Below, one piece after another: positions 26,671-35,705 of a DNA stretch of 35,741 nt. Position 1 is the first letter of the stretch. The number at the start of each line of letters is the position of its first letter. The notes below the pieces were generated by a model. That model was not told where the DNA came from. It ran no database searches and was given only the letters and a program-made list of their open reading frames with translations. Made by a program: the position numbers and the translations under genes. The DNA comes from Bacteroidota bacterium (lineage in GTDB: Bacteria > Bacteroidota > Bacteroidia > Chitinophagales > Chitinophagaceae), in contig JAFDYJ010000058.1 of NCBI GenBank assembly GCA_018267515.1, forward strand, positions 1 to 35,741, written 5' to 3'.

Positions 26671-28827
26671 TCAGTCATGATCTTTTTTCCTGAATATAGA
26701 GCCGATCCCTTTACTGAATTTTTGTACAGCTTCAATTCCTTTATTCAGGGGCTCAGTGGAAAAATCATGGTACTGATCCCCGTTAATGGAATTAGCATAT
26801 TGTTGGGGATAAATTAAAAACCTGCTGTTGGAAGAAAAATGTTTTTCAAGTTTGGATGGGAGATTGTCCAGGATACTCATATGGGAAGTAGCTCCTTTCC
26901 GTGCAGAAACTAATACAAATAAATCATCCGGGTGGATATACCTGGCGAGTATCAGAAAATCTTCCCAGTCAGTGAATGGGTGAACAACAAAAGCGGCAGT
27001 GAGTTTTTCTTTTTTCCGCACCCGTTCAATAGCTTTTCCGGTCGTTTCATTACAATAAACCGAAACGGGGATGCTTAATTCCTGTGCCAGCATTGCAATT
27101 TTAGTAAACCATAAACCAAAACCGAATTCATATTCCGCCAGGGGAGGTATTACAATGAAAACTCTTTTATGTAAAATGAGAGGTTTGACAAAGTGGCAAA
27201 TAAATGTTGTTTTATCAATATTGTTTAAGATGCTGTCAATTTTTTCACCAATTAGTTTGTCAAAAAAGCTGGAATGCCTGGGCCATCCTAAAATAATGAC
27301 ATCGGCCATCACTTCTCTTGAGATGCGTGTGATACCGCTGGCTGCATTATGATCAATGGTGGTGATGATATTAACCTTTGTTTCGGAAGCAGATACTTTT
27401 TTTACAAATTCTTCCAGTTTATTTCTGGCTTTAAGCAGATTGATTTCTGCTTCATCATTATTGGACACTACAGAAAGTACCGAGACCGGGTTGGGTGATT
27501 TTTTATCTTTGATAAAAATGGCCAGCTCCAGCGCCTTTTCCATATTCACAACATTTTCTATGGGCACCAGGATATGTTCACTTTTTACTTCATCTGATTT
27601 TGTAAGGCTATCGGTATCACTTTCTGAATGAATAATAATTTTTTTGGCTGCTTTTTCAGTAGCAAAAGAGGCAACAACACAGGTGATCAGGATGAGGATA
27701 ATGGTTCCATTCAGAATTTTTTCATCAATAATTTCTGCTTTGTAACCTACTAGTATTACTGCTAGCGTAGCGGCTGCATGTGCCCCGCTTAGCCCGAATA
27801 TAAGTTGACGCTGTGCTTTGGAATAACGGAATACCAGCTGTGTAAACCAGGCTGCAATCCATTTTCCTGTAATGGCAACAACAGAAAGTGTCAAAGCAAT
27901 AATGATTGCCATCGGGCCATTGATGATGACACGAACATCCACCAGCATTCCTACGCTGATCAGGAAAAAAGGAATGAATAAAGAGTTGCCGATAAATTCA
28001 ATCCGGTTCATCAGTGCAGATGAATGTGGAATCAGTTTATTGAGAGCTAATCCCGCAACGAAAGCGCCAATGATGGGCTCTACCCCTGCAGCATGAGCCA
28101 GGAATGAAGCAAAGAATAGAATGGATAAAACAAAAATATAGTGTGAATGTTTTTCGCTTTCCAATTTCCGGAAAAACCATTTGGCAATTCTGGGAATAAT
28201 TAAAAACATGATAGCTGAGAATACTGCCAATGAAATTCCCAGGCGTATCCAGAACTCCTGGTTCAGGCTGCCTTGTTTATTTCCCATGATAACTGCCAGG
28301 ATAATAAGTACTGCCGTATCTGTCAAAAGCGTTCCACCGACAGTTATTGCTACGGCCTGGTTTTTTGATATTCCTAATTTGCTGACAATGGGATAAGCCA
28401 CCAGTGTATGTGTGGCAAACATGCTGGCTGTCAGGAAACTTGCATTGAAATCATATTTAAGAAGGTAAAAGCAGACCGGGTAACCTATGCCTAACGGAAT
28501 AATGAAAGTAAAGAATCCGAATAAAATACTTTTATACCGGTTTAATTTAAATTCATTCAGATCCAGTTCAAGGCCTGCAATGAACATGATATAAAGAAGA
28601 CCAATAGTAGAGAACAACGCAACTGCCGAATCATTTTCCAGAACATTTAATCCGTGCGGGCCTATTACCACTCCGGCTATAATTAAACCTATGATACCGG
28701 GGATGTTTAGCCTTCTTAAAAGAATGGGAGATAGTAAAATAATAAACAGGATCAGCGAAAAGATCAGAATCGGGTTTTCCAACGGTATCTTAAATTCCTG
28801 CAGTATGCGATTAAAAAAATCTGTCAT
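26671..28827 (-). CDS. CPA2-type cation:proton antiporter with universal-stress-like cytosolic tail
   Basis: A 718-residue membrane protein. Residues ~15-395 form about 12-13 helices of the KefB/NhaA-related CPA2 exchanger fold (PNIP-type opening LLRRLNIPGIIGLIIAGVVIG; VEPIIGAFVAGLALNKLIP). From ~415 a universal-stress-like domain follows (EHILVPIENVVNMEKAL ... ADVIILGWPRHSSFFDKLIGEKI), then a second weaker USP-like half to ~690. There is no TrkA-N/RCK domain, so the cytosolic sensor is USP-like instead. It probably exchanges K+ or Na+ for H+; the ion is not predictable. It lies upstream of ispH on the same strand, 97 bp apart, and ispH has its own promoter box. Confidence 0.9.
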   Translation of the reverse strand: MTDFFNRILQEFKIPLENPILIFSLILFIILLSPILLRRLNIPGIIGLIIAGVVIGPHGLNVLENDSAVALFSTIGLLYIMFIAGLELDLNEFKLNRYKSILFGFFTFIIPLGIGYPVCFYLLKYDFNASFLTASMFATHTLVAYPIVSKLGISKNQAVAITVGGTLLTDTAVLIILAVIMGNKQGSLNQEFWIRLGISLAVFSAIMFLIIPRIAKWFFRKLESEKHSHYIFVLSILFFASFLAHAAGVEPIIGAFVAGLALNKLIPHSSALMNRIEFIGNSLFIPFFLISVGMLVDVRVIINGPMAIIIALTLSVVAITGKWIAAWFTQLVFRYSKAQRQLIFGLSGAHAAATLAVILVGYKAEIIDEKILNGTIILILITCVVASFATEKAAKKIIIHSESDTDSLTKSDEVKSEHILVPIENVVNMEKALELAIFIKDKKSPNPVSVLSVVSNNDEAEINLLKARNKLEEFVKKVSASETKVNIITTIDHNAASGITRISREVMADVIILGWPRHSSFFDKLIGEKIDSILNNIDKTTFICHFVKPLILHKRVFIVIPPLAEYEFGFGLWFTKIAMLAQELSIPVSVYCNETTGKAIERVRKKEKLTAAFVVHPFTDWEDFLILARYIHPDDLFVLVSARKGATSHMSILDNLPSKLEKHFSSNSRFLIYPQQYANSINGDQYHDFSTEPLNKGIEAVQKFSKGIGSIFRKKDHD

Positions 28828-29067
28828 TATTTTTTATATCGGGTATCTGCCCGAAGATACTCAAATTGTCCTTTTACTGTGTAAAAATGGACTTAATTTA
28901 ATTGAAACAAATTGTATTGAAACCAATAATTATAATCTGGCATAGAATTGTTTTTTTTCAATCCAATTTCCCAGAATTTAAGAATTGAAAAATTATTTTA
29001 AATTAATCTGTTTACTAGTTGAAGACTATTTCCAGGCCAGAATCCTGCTTCGTGCAGTGCGATAGTA

Positions 29068-30537
29068 TTAATCATATCCATTGGGTTTAATAAAACCCCG
29101 GGTTAATGCTGCAACCTTTTTTGAAAAATTGAAAAGCTCGGGCTCACTCCAGTATTTTCCGACTATCTGTACACCTAAGGGTAATCCTTCTTCACCGAGG
29201 CCAAGCGGAATGGTGAGAGATGGATTTCCCGATGCATTGAAACAGGCCACATAAGGCCAGGCATAGTTGAGATAAATCATTTCTTTTCCATCGTAGTGCA
29301 GTTTTGTCCCCAGCTTACAGCGCTTATAGGAGGGACCAAATGCCACAGGGCAAATCAAAAAATCAAAATCATTGAAGAAATGCTCCCATCTTTGAGTGAT
29401 CAAGCTACGTTGAAGTATCATTTTTCCATAATGATTGACGTTAAATTTGAAAGCCTGGTTCATGATTTTTACCAAATGCGGAAGTTCTTTTTTTATTCCT
29501 TTTAAAAATTTGCCATACAATTCCAGTTTAATAAGTGACCGGGCCAGCCGGGGTGTACCCTGAACAATTATATATGGAAACAAACCCACGAAGGTTTCTA
29601 ATGATTCCTGATGTATTGTATTGTCAGGAATTTTTTTCTCAATTATACAGCCCAGAGTTTTAAGTGTAATGGCTAACGATTGAATCAATTTGCTTATTTG
29701 TGTACTGGTTTCAAATCCCGGCCAGCTATCTGTCCATGCTATTTTATAATCAGCTAAAGATTTTCCGGAGGATGGTTGCCAGTTTATGTCCGGAATATTC
29801 CGGTCACTTTCATCCGGTCCTTTAATAATATTCCATAGCAACTCCACATCATCAACAGATCTTGCCAGTGGTCCTGCCTGAATCATGTGCATCAGGAAGG
29901 AGTTAGTATTGTTTGATAATGGACCATTTCCATGAAAAGGCACTGTTTTTTCTGTGGGTTTCAATCCGTACAAACCACAAAAATTGGCAGGCACCCGAAC
30001 GGATCCGCCAAAGTCCTCACCGAGTTCCAAAGTAGTAAAACCGGCTGCAAGTGCAGCAGCTCCACCACCGGTACTTCCACCGGGAGAATAATCAGTGTTA
30101 TACGGATTCTTTCCTTCGGGATAAATATCACCGGCTACCTGGTAGTCTATGAGCATTCTTGGAACATTGGTTTGACCCAAAATGATGGCACCGCTATTCT
30201 TGATTCTTTTGACAATTACAGCATCTTCGGAAGCAACGAAATCTTTAAACATCTTAAAATTGACAGTGCATCTTTTCCCTTTCATCCAGAACTGTTCTTT
30301 AACTGTTACAGGTACGCCGTGCAAAGGGCCCCTGAATTTTCCTTCCATTGCTTCCCTGTCACATAATTCTGCCTGCTGCAATGCTTCTTCTGCAAATATT
30401 GAAATGAGTGCATTCAATTTATCATTGTGATCATGAATCTGGCCGAGGTGTTCCTTTACAATATCAGTACTTGTTGCTTTTCCCTCACGAATGAGGCCGG
30501 CAAGTTCTGTAGCAGATTTGTAAATGTAACGGCGCAT
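29068..30537 (-). CDS. Amidase-signature hydrolase
   Basis: A 489-residue cytosolic amidase. The Ser-cisSer-Lys triad is visible: K80 in GVPVTVKEQ, S155 in GGSTGGGAAALAAG, and nucleophile S179 in GEDFGGSVRVPANFCGLYGLKPT. The overall length is right for the family. It lacks the linked gatB/gatC genes and differs from GatA, so it is more likely a fatty-acid-amide or other small amide hydrolase than the tRNA amidotransferase subunit. The start is the ATG of MRRYIYKSATEL; an in-frame ATG 54 bp upstream (30591) cannot be excluded. No substrate is implied by the neighbours. Confidence 0.88.
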   Translation of the reverse strand: MRRYIYKSATELAGLIREGKATSTDIVKEHLGQIHDHNDKLNALISIFAEEALQQAELCDREAMEGKFRGPLHGVPVTVKEQFWMKGKRCTVNFKMFKDFVASEDAVIVKRIKNSGAIILGQTNVPRMLIDYQVAGDIYPEGKNPYNTDYSPGGSTGGGAAALAAGFTTLELGEDFGGSVRVPANFCGLYGLKPTEKTVPFHGNGPLSNNTNSFLMHMIQAGPLARSVDDVELLWNIIKGPDESDRNIPDINWQPSSGKSLADYKIAWTDSWPGFETSTQISKLIQSLAITLKTLGCIIEKKIPDNTIHQESLETFVGLFPYIIVQGTPRLARSLIKLELYGKFLKGIKKELPHLVKIMNQAFKFNVNHYGKMILQRSLITQRWEHFFNDFDFLICPVAFGPSYKRCKLGTKLHYDGKEMIYLNYAWPYVACFNASGNPSLTIPLGLGEEGLPLGVQIVGKYWSEPELFNFSKKVAALTRGFIKPNGYD

Positions 30538-30732
30538 AGTTCTGTTATTTTCATTTGCAAAAATTCCGGCTTGTATTACGAAAGTCAGCATCCCGGCTTG
30601 CCTTACCGGTTTGATGTTTCTTAAAGAAACAAATTTTCAACGGATTGAAAAATAATTTTAATCAGCCTTTTACATAAGAATGTTGTACGCTTTTCAAATG
30701 ATTCAATAAAAGCAGTACTCAATTTAAAATTT

Positions 30733-32949
30733 TTAAAATGTTGCTTTCAGAGAAAGTACCAGGTTTCTCCCCGGAGCAACTATTCCTGAACTGTAAGGCC
30801 GGTATCGTTGATCCGTTATATTTTCCACTCCACCGGAAACAGACAGGTGATTCATAAACGGGTACATCACTTTAAAATTCAGAGTGTACCAACCCGGCGA
30901 CCAGGGATTCCCGTTTTTATCAATTGCATACATTTCAGTTTTTCCTTTTTCTTCTTCCGGCATATCACTGAATTTTCTTTTTCCGCTATACATAGCATAG
31001 AACTCCAGGTTCAATCCGTTTTTTTTGTAAGTGATCCTTGAAATACCAAACCAGGGAGCTGCATGCCTTAAAGGGCTTGTAGTGCCATCATCTAATTCTT
31101 CTTCTCCCACCTGGAAATTAAAATCCGAAAAGAATCCGAAACCATTTGGCAGTTTCACTTCCAATCCGGCCTGCACTCCATATACATGGGCTGCTGCTGC
31201 ATTTTGAATGGCCTGAACCTGGCTAAAGACACCATCGTACATAATACTATCCAGCCCGTTTAATTTATAATTTCGTCTCACCATGGCATGTTTAAGCGTT
31301 GTGTAATATCCTGTCAGATCCAGTTTAACTGATTTGCCGAAAATCCTGGCAATTCCCAAATCAATATTATAAGCATATTCAGCTTTCAGGTTGGGATTGG
31401 GTACAGTTACAGCTCCGGGTTCAGAATCAAACACCTTCCCGATATCATCCACATTGGGAGAGCGAAATGCGGTTGACAAATTCATATTCATCATCCATGA
31501 ATTGGTGGGGCGGTAAACAAAACCAAGGCTGCCGGTAACAGCTCCATGATTTAATTTGGCTTTAGTAAATGGAAAGGGATAGAAGCTGGTATCAAAAACA
31601 GCATTCAGATTATAACGGTTATACCTGATAGCTCCCTGCACCAGGAATTTTCCGGAAATTTTGTATTGATCCAGCAAATAAATTCCATAGGATGACCAGT
31701 TTGATTGCGGATAGCGGGAAGGACCCGGACTACTGGTATTGTTTATCACATCTTCATTGATCCCGGTCGAGTTGACATCATTGACAACCCACTCCAGTCC
31801 ATAAAATAATTGATTTTTAGTATCAATGGTTTTAATGAAATCGAGATTAGCAGAAAAAGCATTTACTTTTTCCACCCGGGTTTCCCTGTCAGGTTTATTA
31901 AAATTCCTGCTGATACGGCTTTCTTCAAAAAACTGTTCTGCCAGCCGGATTGTCATTTCATCATATAGTGAAGTAGCTCCGGAATGAGTGATGTTAATAT
32001 TGTTCATCATCCACTTTTGTGGTCCGTAATCCCATTCTCCGTACCGGGGAATATTATTTTTAAACCGGAGATGACGATCATAGCGGGCATATTCAGATGT
32101 TTCTGAATAATGAAACCCGTATTGGATTTCCCATTTGTCTGAAGGCTTGTACAAAAATTTCTGCATCAGGTTCATCTGTGAATATCCTGAGGGGCGTTGA
32201 ATTTCCGGGTTTTCATTGGCAACAATAACATCGGAGCCATTCTGCCTCATTGCAAAAACTTTTCTCAGGTATTCATCAGGCCCGTGACTTCCCATTTTCA
32301 AATCACCAAAGTCATTGGAGCTGAAACTGCTTATCATCCCGAATTTTTTCCAACCCACACCTACATTCAGATGGGCTGTCTTTTCGTTGTTTGCCGTTTC
32401 GTAGCGGGTAACAGCAGTACCGGTGATCAATTCTTTTTTGTCGTTTGATAATTGAGGCGTCAACGTTTGAAAACTCATGGTTCCCCCGATTGCATCACTG
32501 CCATATATAACCGAAGAGGGACCAAACATCACTTCCGTCTTTTCTATAGCAAACGGGTCTAGTGAAATGACATTTTGAATATTGCCTCCTCTGAAAATTG
32601 CGGTATTCATTCTGACACCATCCACAGTATAAATTAAACGGTTGGTGGCAAATCCACGGATCATGGGGCTACCTCCGCCTTGCTGACTTTTTTGAATAAA
32701 AACCTTTCCGCTTAAACCGAGCAGGTCAGCAGCTGTTTGCGGATTTTGAATCGCTGATTCTTTTAGAGAAATTGATATGATTTTGGAAGGGATATTTTTT
32801 GATTCCTGCTTCCAGCGGGTAGCAGAAATTACAATCTCGTTCAGCGTTATTTCATTGGTTGTATCACTTTGTTCCTGGGCCATGACTGGGAAATACACCG
32901 TCATGCATACCAGGCTAAATATTATATTCGACGCAAAATTTATTTTCAT
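30733..32949 (-). CDS. TonB-dependent outer-membrane receptor, hemoglobin/heme-receptor-like
   Basis: A 738-residue outer-membrane receptor with a signal peptide (~1-25, ending FPVMAQ). The plug (~32-170) carries VISATRWKQESKNIP, GGGSPMIRGFATNRLIYTVDGV, and VMFGPSSVIYGSDAIGGTM, the pattern of the hemoglobin/transferrin/lactoferrin receptor group. The barrel holds the FRxP (STAFRSPNVDDIG) and NPNL boxes typical of heme receptors, but no His lies between them, where HemR-type proteins have a heme ligand. The C-terminus ends in Phe after an aromatic beta-strand pattern. Substrate could be heme, hemoglobin or another iron or metal complex. The gene at 33165 lies upstream on the same strand. Confidence 0.92.
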   Translation of the reverse strand: MKINFASNIIFSLVCMTVYFPVMAQEQSDTTNEITLNEIVISATRWKQESKNIPSKIISISLKESAIQNPQTAADLLGLSGKVFIQKSQQGGGSPMIRGFATNRLIYTVDGVRMNTAIFRGGNIQNVISLDPFAIEKTEVMFGPSSVIYGSDAIGGTMSFQTLTPQLSNDKKELITGTAVTRYETANNEKTAHLNVGVGWKKFGMISSFSSNDFGDLKMGSHGPDEYLRKVFAMRQNGSDVIVANENPEIQRPSGYSQMNLMQKFLYKPSDKWEIQYGFHYSETSEYARYDRHLRFKNNIPRYGEWDYGPQKWMMNNINITHSGATSLYDEMTIRLAEQFFEESRISRNFNKPDRETRVEKVNAFSANLDFIKTIDTKNQLFYGLEWVVNDVNSTGINEDVINNTSSPGPSRYPQSNWSSYGIYLLDQYKISGKFLVQGAIRYNRYNLNAVFDTSFYPFPFTKAKLNHGAVTGSLGFVYRPTNSWMMNMNLSTAFRSPNVDDIGKVFDSEPGAVTVPNPNLKAEYAYNIDLGIARIFGKSVKLDLTGYYTTLKHAMVRRNYKLNGLDSIMYDGVFSQVQAIQNAAAAHVYGVQAGLEVKLPNGFGFFSDFNFQVGEEELDDGTTSPLRHAAPWFGISRITYKKNGLNLEFYAMYSGKRKFSDMPEEEKGKTEMYAIDKNGNPWSPGWYTLNFKVMYPFMNHLSVSGGVENITDQRYRPYSSGIVAPGRNLVLSLKATF

Positions 32950-33164
32950 GATTATGATTTAGTAAAATCCTAATAATTTATCAGGCTGTATCTGGAATTT
33001 ATTATACCGGATTTTTCGGCATATATTTATTTTTTCCGGTTGAACCTTTTTCCAAAATAAGATTTCCCGACTTTCTATAAACTTAGCCCGGAAAATACAA
33101 CAGGGCAATTAAGCCTGTGATTGCCGCATTCTTGTGATGAAATGAATAAATAGAAAATTTGCAG

Positions 33165-33686
33165 CTATACGATATCAGGAGGATGAGCTTCCGTTTCTAA
33201 GTAAACGGATGGAATAAAAAAAGAAATTTCAATATTATGAATGGAGAGATCAACGGGGACATCGGGCAACCGGCCTTGTTCACTGAAATATGCCTGGGAA
33301 AGCGCCGTTAAAATTTCTGACAGATCTTTTGCCGAAGTATTTTTATTTTCCATTTGCGCTCTCACAATATTATCTAGCTGTGCAAAAAGAACTGTTTCTT
33401 CTTCATCGCTTATGCAGTAGTAAATTATTTTTTCTCCGGCGATTTCCTTTTTTACGATGTCATACATCTGGCCCCGGTACAGGAATTCTTTTCCTTCTCT
33501 TTCCCAGTCAGGTTCTTCACTTGTATCAAAAACAATTTTATGAAGTTCACCCGCCGGAATTTCTTTTTTGATTTGTTGTTTGATTTCCTGCCTTATCCTG
33601 TATCGCAGGATTTTATAAACGGGGATATACCCGAAAAAACTTATTCCGAAGAATAACAATAATACAGATGAGATTGTTTTTTTCAT
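33165..33686 (-). CDS. N-terminally anchored protein of unknown function
   Basis: A 173-residue protein with one N-terminal membrane anchor (ISSVLLLFFGISFFGYIPVYKIL), then a charged juxtamembrane helix (RYRIRQEIKQQIKKEIP) and a soluble domain with a DEEE-like acidic patch. I know similar short sequences only as conserved hypothetical proteins often near TonB-dependent receptor genes in Bacteroidota. The 215-bp spacer before the receptor gene shows no clear promoter. A shared role in iron or metal uptake is a positional guess. Confidence 0.65.
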   Translation of the reverse strand: MKKTISSVLLLFFGISFFGYIPVYKILRYRIRQEIKQQIKKEIPAGELHKIVFDTSEEPDWEREGKEFLYRGQMYDIVKKEIAGEKIIYYCISDEEETVLFAQLDNIVRAQMENKNTSAKDLSEILTALSQAYFSEQGRLPDVPVDLSIHNIEISFFIPSVYLETEAHPPDIV

Positions 33687-33808
33687 TAAGCAAACAACTC
33701 TGAAAAAGGGAATAAAGACAGAATGAAGTTACGTAAAATCAACTGCAAATTGCATTGCATAGGTTATCCTCCCTAAAGAAAGGGTGTGGGCTGATTTTCA
33801 TTATACTT

Positions 33809-34180
33809 TTATCTGAGCCACGCTAACAGGATTATTGATAAGCCCAGCAGCATTTCAACTATCATGATAAAATCAAAATACCTGCCTGCCGACCCGAGTT
33901 TATATCTCGAAAACAAACGTCCCAGTCCTGAAAAAAGTACAACGATTCCCAGGAAATAGGTTATGTTTCCTAATTCTTCTGCATGAAAAGCAGAATAAGC
34001 TAATAAAAATCCGCATCCAAAATATATACCACCTAAAAACCGAACCAGGTTATCCAGTATCGGTTGAGCCGGTTGTTCTTTAGGTAAAAAATGCATGGCG
34101 CCTTTAAAAATAATATTCAGTCCGCCGAGAAAACAGATAAGAGCAACAAGGCCTAATAATATGGTGAGAGATAATGTCAT
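33809..34180 (-). CDS. DUF4345-like four-helix membrane protein
   Basis: A 123-residue protein with about four transmembrane helices (ILLGLVALICFLGGLNIIF, LGGIYFGCGFLLAYSAFH, ITYFLGIVVLFSGLGRLF, FIMIVEMLLGLSIILLAW), matching the DUF4345 pattern including FLGGIYFGCG. Function is not known. It follows the HXXEE-domain gene by 30 bp on the same strand and is probably co-transcribed with it. Confidence 0.8.
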   Translation of the reverse strand: MTLSLTILLGLVALICFLGGLNIIFKGAMHFLPKEQPAQPILDNLVRFLGGIYFGCGFLLAYSAFHAEELGNITYFLGIVVLFSGLGRLFSRYKLGSAGRYFDFIMIVEMLLGLSIILLAWLR

Positions 34181-34210
34181 GATATGATGGTTTCAATATT
34201 TAAAAACTTA

Positions 34211-34840
34211 TTACTTACGGTCAACGGGCAATAATTGATTGTTTTTGAAAATAAACTTTGTATTTCTGTCTGACACCCAGCTGATCATTTTGAATATCCC
34301 GGCAACATTAATAAATATTCCTAATGGGATGCCGATTAAATAATCTGTTGTTTGGGCAAAATGGTTTTCAGAAATTATTTTAAAGAAGAAAAAAACACAG
34401 GGAGCTAAAAACAGCCAGCATGTGATCAGACCTGCATTGTAAATTGTTTTTCCCCTAATGTTAAAGAGAAAGGTGTGTGCAATAATATTGCCGAGTGAAA
34501 CCAGTATTGTTGCCATTCCAAGCCATACCAACCGTTCACCGGCAAGTGCAGCAAAAAAATAAAGTGTCCAGCCAATGCATACATTGATTACCATTGATGT
34601 GTTACTGTTTAGCGGAAACCTGTCCGGTAAATCACTATGAAACATTACCCTGTTAATCATTCCGGGAAAAGTGCCTGCTATCCGGTATTCTTCCAGCTGA
34701 TGAAAGAAAAGTGAGGCCAGGCTAAGCCACATCAGGAGTTGATAGTTGGAAATTGCCGAACGAAAAGTAAATACTATCGCAAGTGTAATTACACCCAGCA
34801 ATCCCCCGATGTCATACCAGTGATTCCGGAAAAAATTCAA
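34211..34840 (-). CDS. HXXEE-domain membrane protein
   Basis: A 209-residue polytopic protein (about five to six helices) with the family's naming motif H47-Q-L-E50-E51 in SLFFHQLEEYRIAGTFPG, and a conserved His in a later helix (NIIAHTFLFNIRGKTIYNAG). The paired acidic and His residues suggest metal binding or catalysis, but no function is established for the family. It is the first gene of a probable operon with the DUF4345 gene. Confidence 0.85.
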   Translation of the reverse strand: MNFFRNHWYDIGGLLGVITLAIVFTFRSAISNYQLLMWLSLASLFFHQLEEYRIAGTFPGMINRVMFHSDLPDRFPLNSNTSMVINVCIGWTLYFFAALAGERLVWLGMATILVSLGNIIAHTFLFNIRGKTIYNAGLITCWLFLAPCVFFFFKIISENHFAQTTDYLIGIPLGIFINVAGIFKMISWVSDRNTKFIFKNNQLLPVDRK

Positions 34841-34981
34841 AGGCTTAAAAAATTTATTAAAGATATATATTGTCGTGGTATTGCATGATGTAAGTTATCA
34901 TTACCACATACCACTTAGCAAATTTTATTATTCAGGTGTGGGGATAATGAAAAGAGTTTTTAGACAGTTTGACGGTTTACG

Positions 34982-35099
34982 TATTGGCGATGGGCGGGAT
35001 TTTTAGCACTGAACTTTAATCGAAGAACAGAAGTTGAATTTTGCACTTCCGTTGATACGAAGCCGTTCAACCCGCCAATTGCCAATAAGATGTTATGCC
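34982..35099 (-). repeat. AttC-like imperfect palindrome downstream of the terminal GNAT gene
   Basis: TATTGGCGATGGGCGGG (34982-34998) and CCCGCCAATTGCCAATA (35071-35087) pair at 15 of 17 positions and enclose ~72 nt. The GNAT-proximal edge is the 8-mer GTTATGCC (35092-35099), whose exact complement GGCATAAC borders the other end of the gene at 35698-35705. The distal arm ends in a less conserved GTCAAAC. Long stem, short core boxes and position right after a stop codon fit integron attC sites, but no integrase lies in the window. It could instead be a non-autonomous repeat. Confidence 0.5.
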
Positions 35100-35705
35100 T
35101 TCGCCCTTCTTTTTCAGTTGTGTTTTGTTGTGTCATACCGTTTCAAATTCTTGCGGGTAAATAACTGTTCCCGATATATTTTTTAGTCCGTCTTTTACTA
35201 ACTCAATTGCCATAAAAACATTAGAAGGAACATCAAACGGTGCTTTAATATTCCACTTGTCGGCTGGTTTAAATCCGAATTTTGGATAATAATGTTCGTG
35301 TCCTAATACGATTACCGATTTAAAGCCTAATTCTTCTGCTACTTTAAGTCCTTGTTTGATTAGTTGTCCGCCAATTCCACTTTTTTGAAATTCAGGTCTA
35401 ACTGCCATTGGTGCAAGTCCTAAACTTTCATTTATGTTTCCGTTGTTGTCTTTGATTATAATTTTCGTAATTAAGATATGACCAACGATTTTATTGTTGT
35501 CAGTTGCCACAAGCGAAAGTTCTGGAATAAATATTGTCGGATTGCGTCTTAAAGCATCAACCAATTTTGCTTCGTTGTCCTGTCCGAATGCGATATAATT
35601 GACTTCAAAAACTTCTTTAAAGTCACTTGGTGTTTCTTGTCTTATTGTTAGCTGTTCTATCATTCTGTTTCTGTTCGCTGTGTCGTCTTTAGGGTGAGGC
35701 ATAAC
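35092..35705. mobile_element. Candidate acquired cassette: GNAT gene between 8-bp inverted boundaries
   Basis: The 614-bp unit is bounded by GTTATGCC at one end and GGCATAAC at the other and contains one gene. It has no CCGG between 34831 and 35741, whereas the rest of the window has about a dozen per kb in sampled stretches, and its codons are more AT-rich. These are signs of transfer. The chromosome-like sequence resumes past 35705. Confidence 0.45.
35133..35663 (-). CDS. GNAT-family N-acetyltransferase (YhbS-like), probable cassette gene
   Basis: A 176-residue acetyltransferase. The GNAT core reads IRQETPSDFKEVFEVNYIAFG, VGHILITKI, then LGLAPMAVRPEFQKSGIGGQLI, where Q-x-x-G-I-G-G binds CoA, then VIVLGHEHYYPKFGFKPA. 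The GHxxYYPxFGF signature is typical of the YhbS-type subgroup; the substrate is unknown. I start it at the ATG of MIEQLTIRQE; an in-frame ATG at 35702 lies inside the GTTATGCC boundary and the frame stays open to the window edge, so the longer form looks accidental. Base use differs from all other genes here. Confidence 0.88.
   Translation of the reverse strand: MIEQLTIRQETPSDFKEVFEVNYIAFGQDNEAKLVDALRRNPTIFIPELSLVATDNNKIVGHILITKIIIKDNNGNINESLGLAPMAVRPEFQKSGIGGQLIKQGLKVAEELGFKSVIVLGHEHYYPKFGFKPADKWNIKAPFDVPSNVFMAIELVKDGLKNISGTVIYPQEFETV

Noticed and set aside
28954..28992. AT-rich 9-bp inverted repeat TTTTTCAAT/ATTGAAAAA downstream of the amidase gene
   Set aside because: Very AT-rich, no U run in the right place on the minus strand; probably chance in an AT-rich spacer.
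29932..30366. 144-codon plus-strand open frame antisense to the amidase
   Set aside because: Shadow of the amidase gene; composition and content not protein-like.
33104..33125. GGCAAT/ATTGCC hairpin before the TonB receptor gene, considered as a terminator or cobalamin riboswitch part
   Set aside because: Only 6 bp, weak T content after it, and no B12-box sequence in the 215-bp spacer.
34875..34907. GTGGTA/TACCAC hairpin upstream of the HXXEE gene
   Set aside because: Short stem, long loop, no further support as an operator or RNA element.
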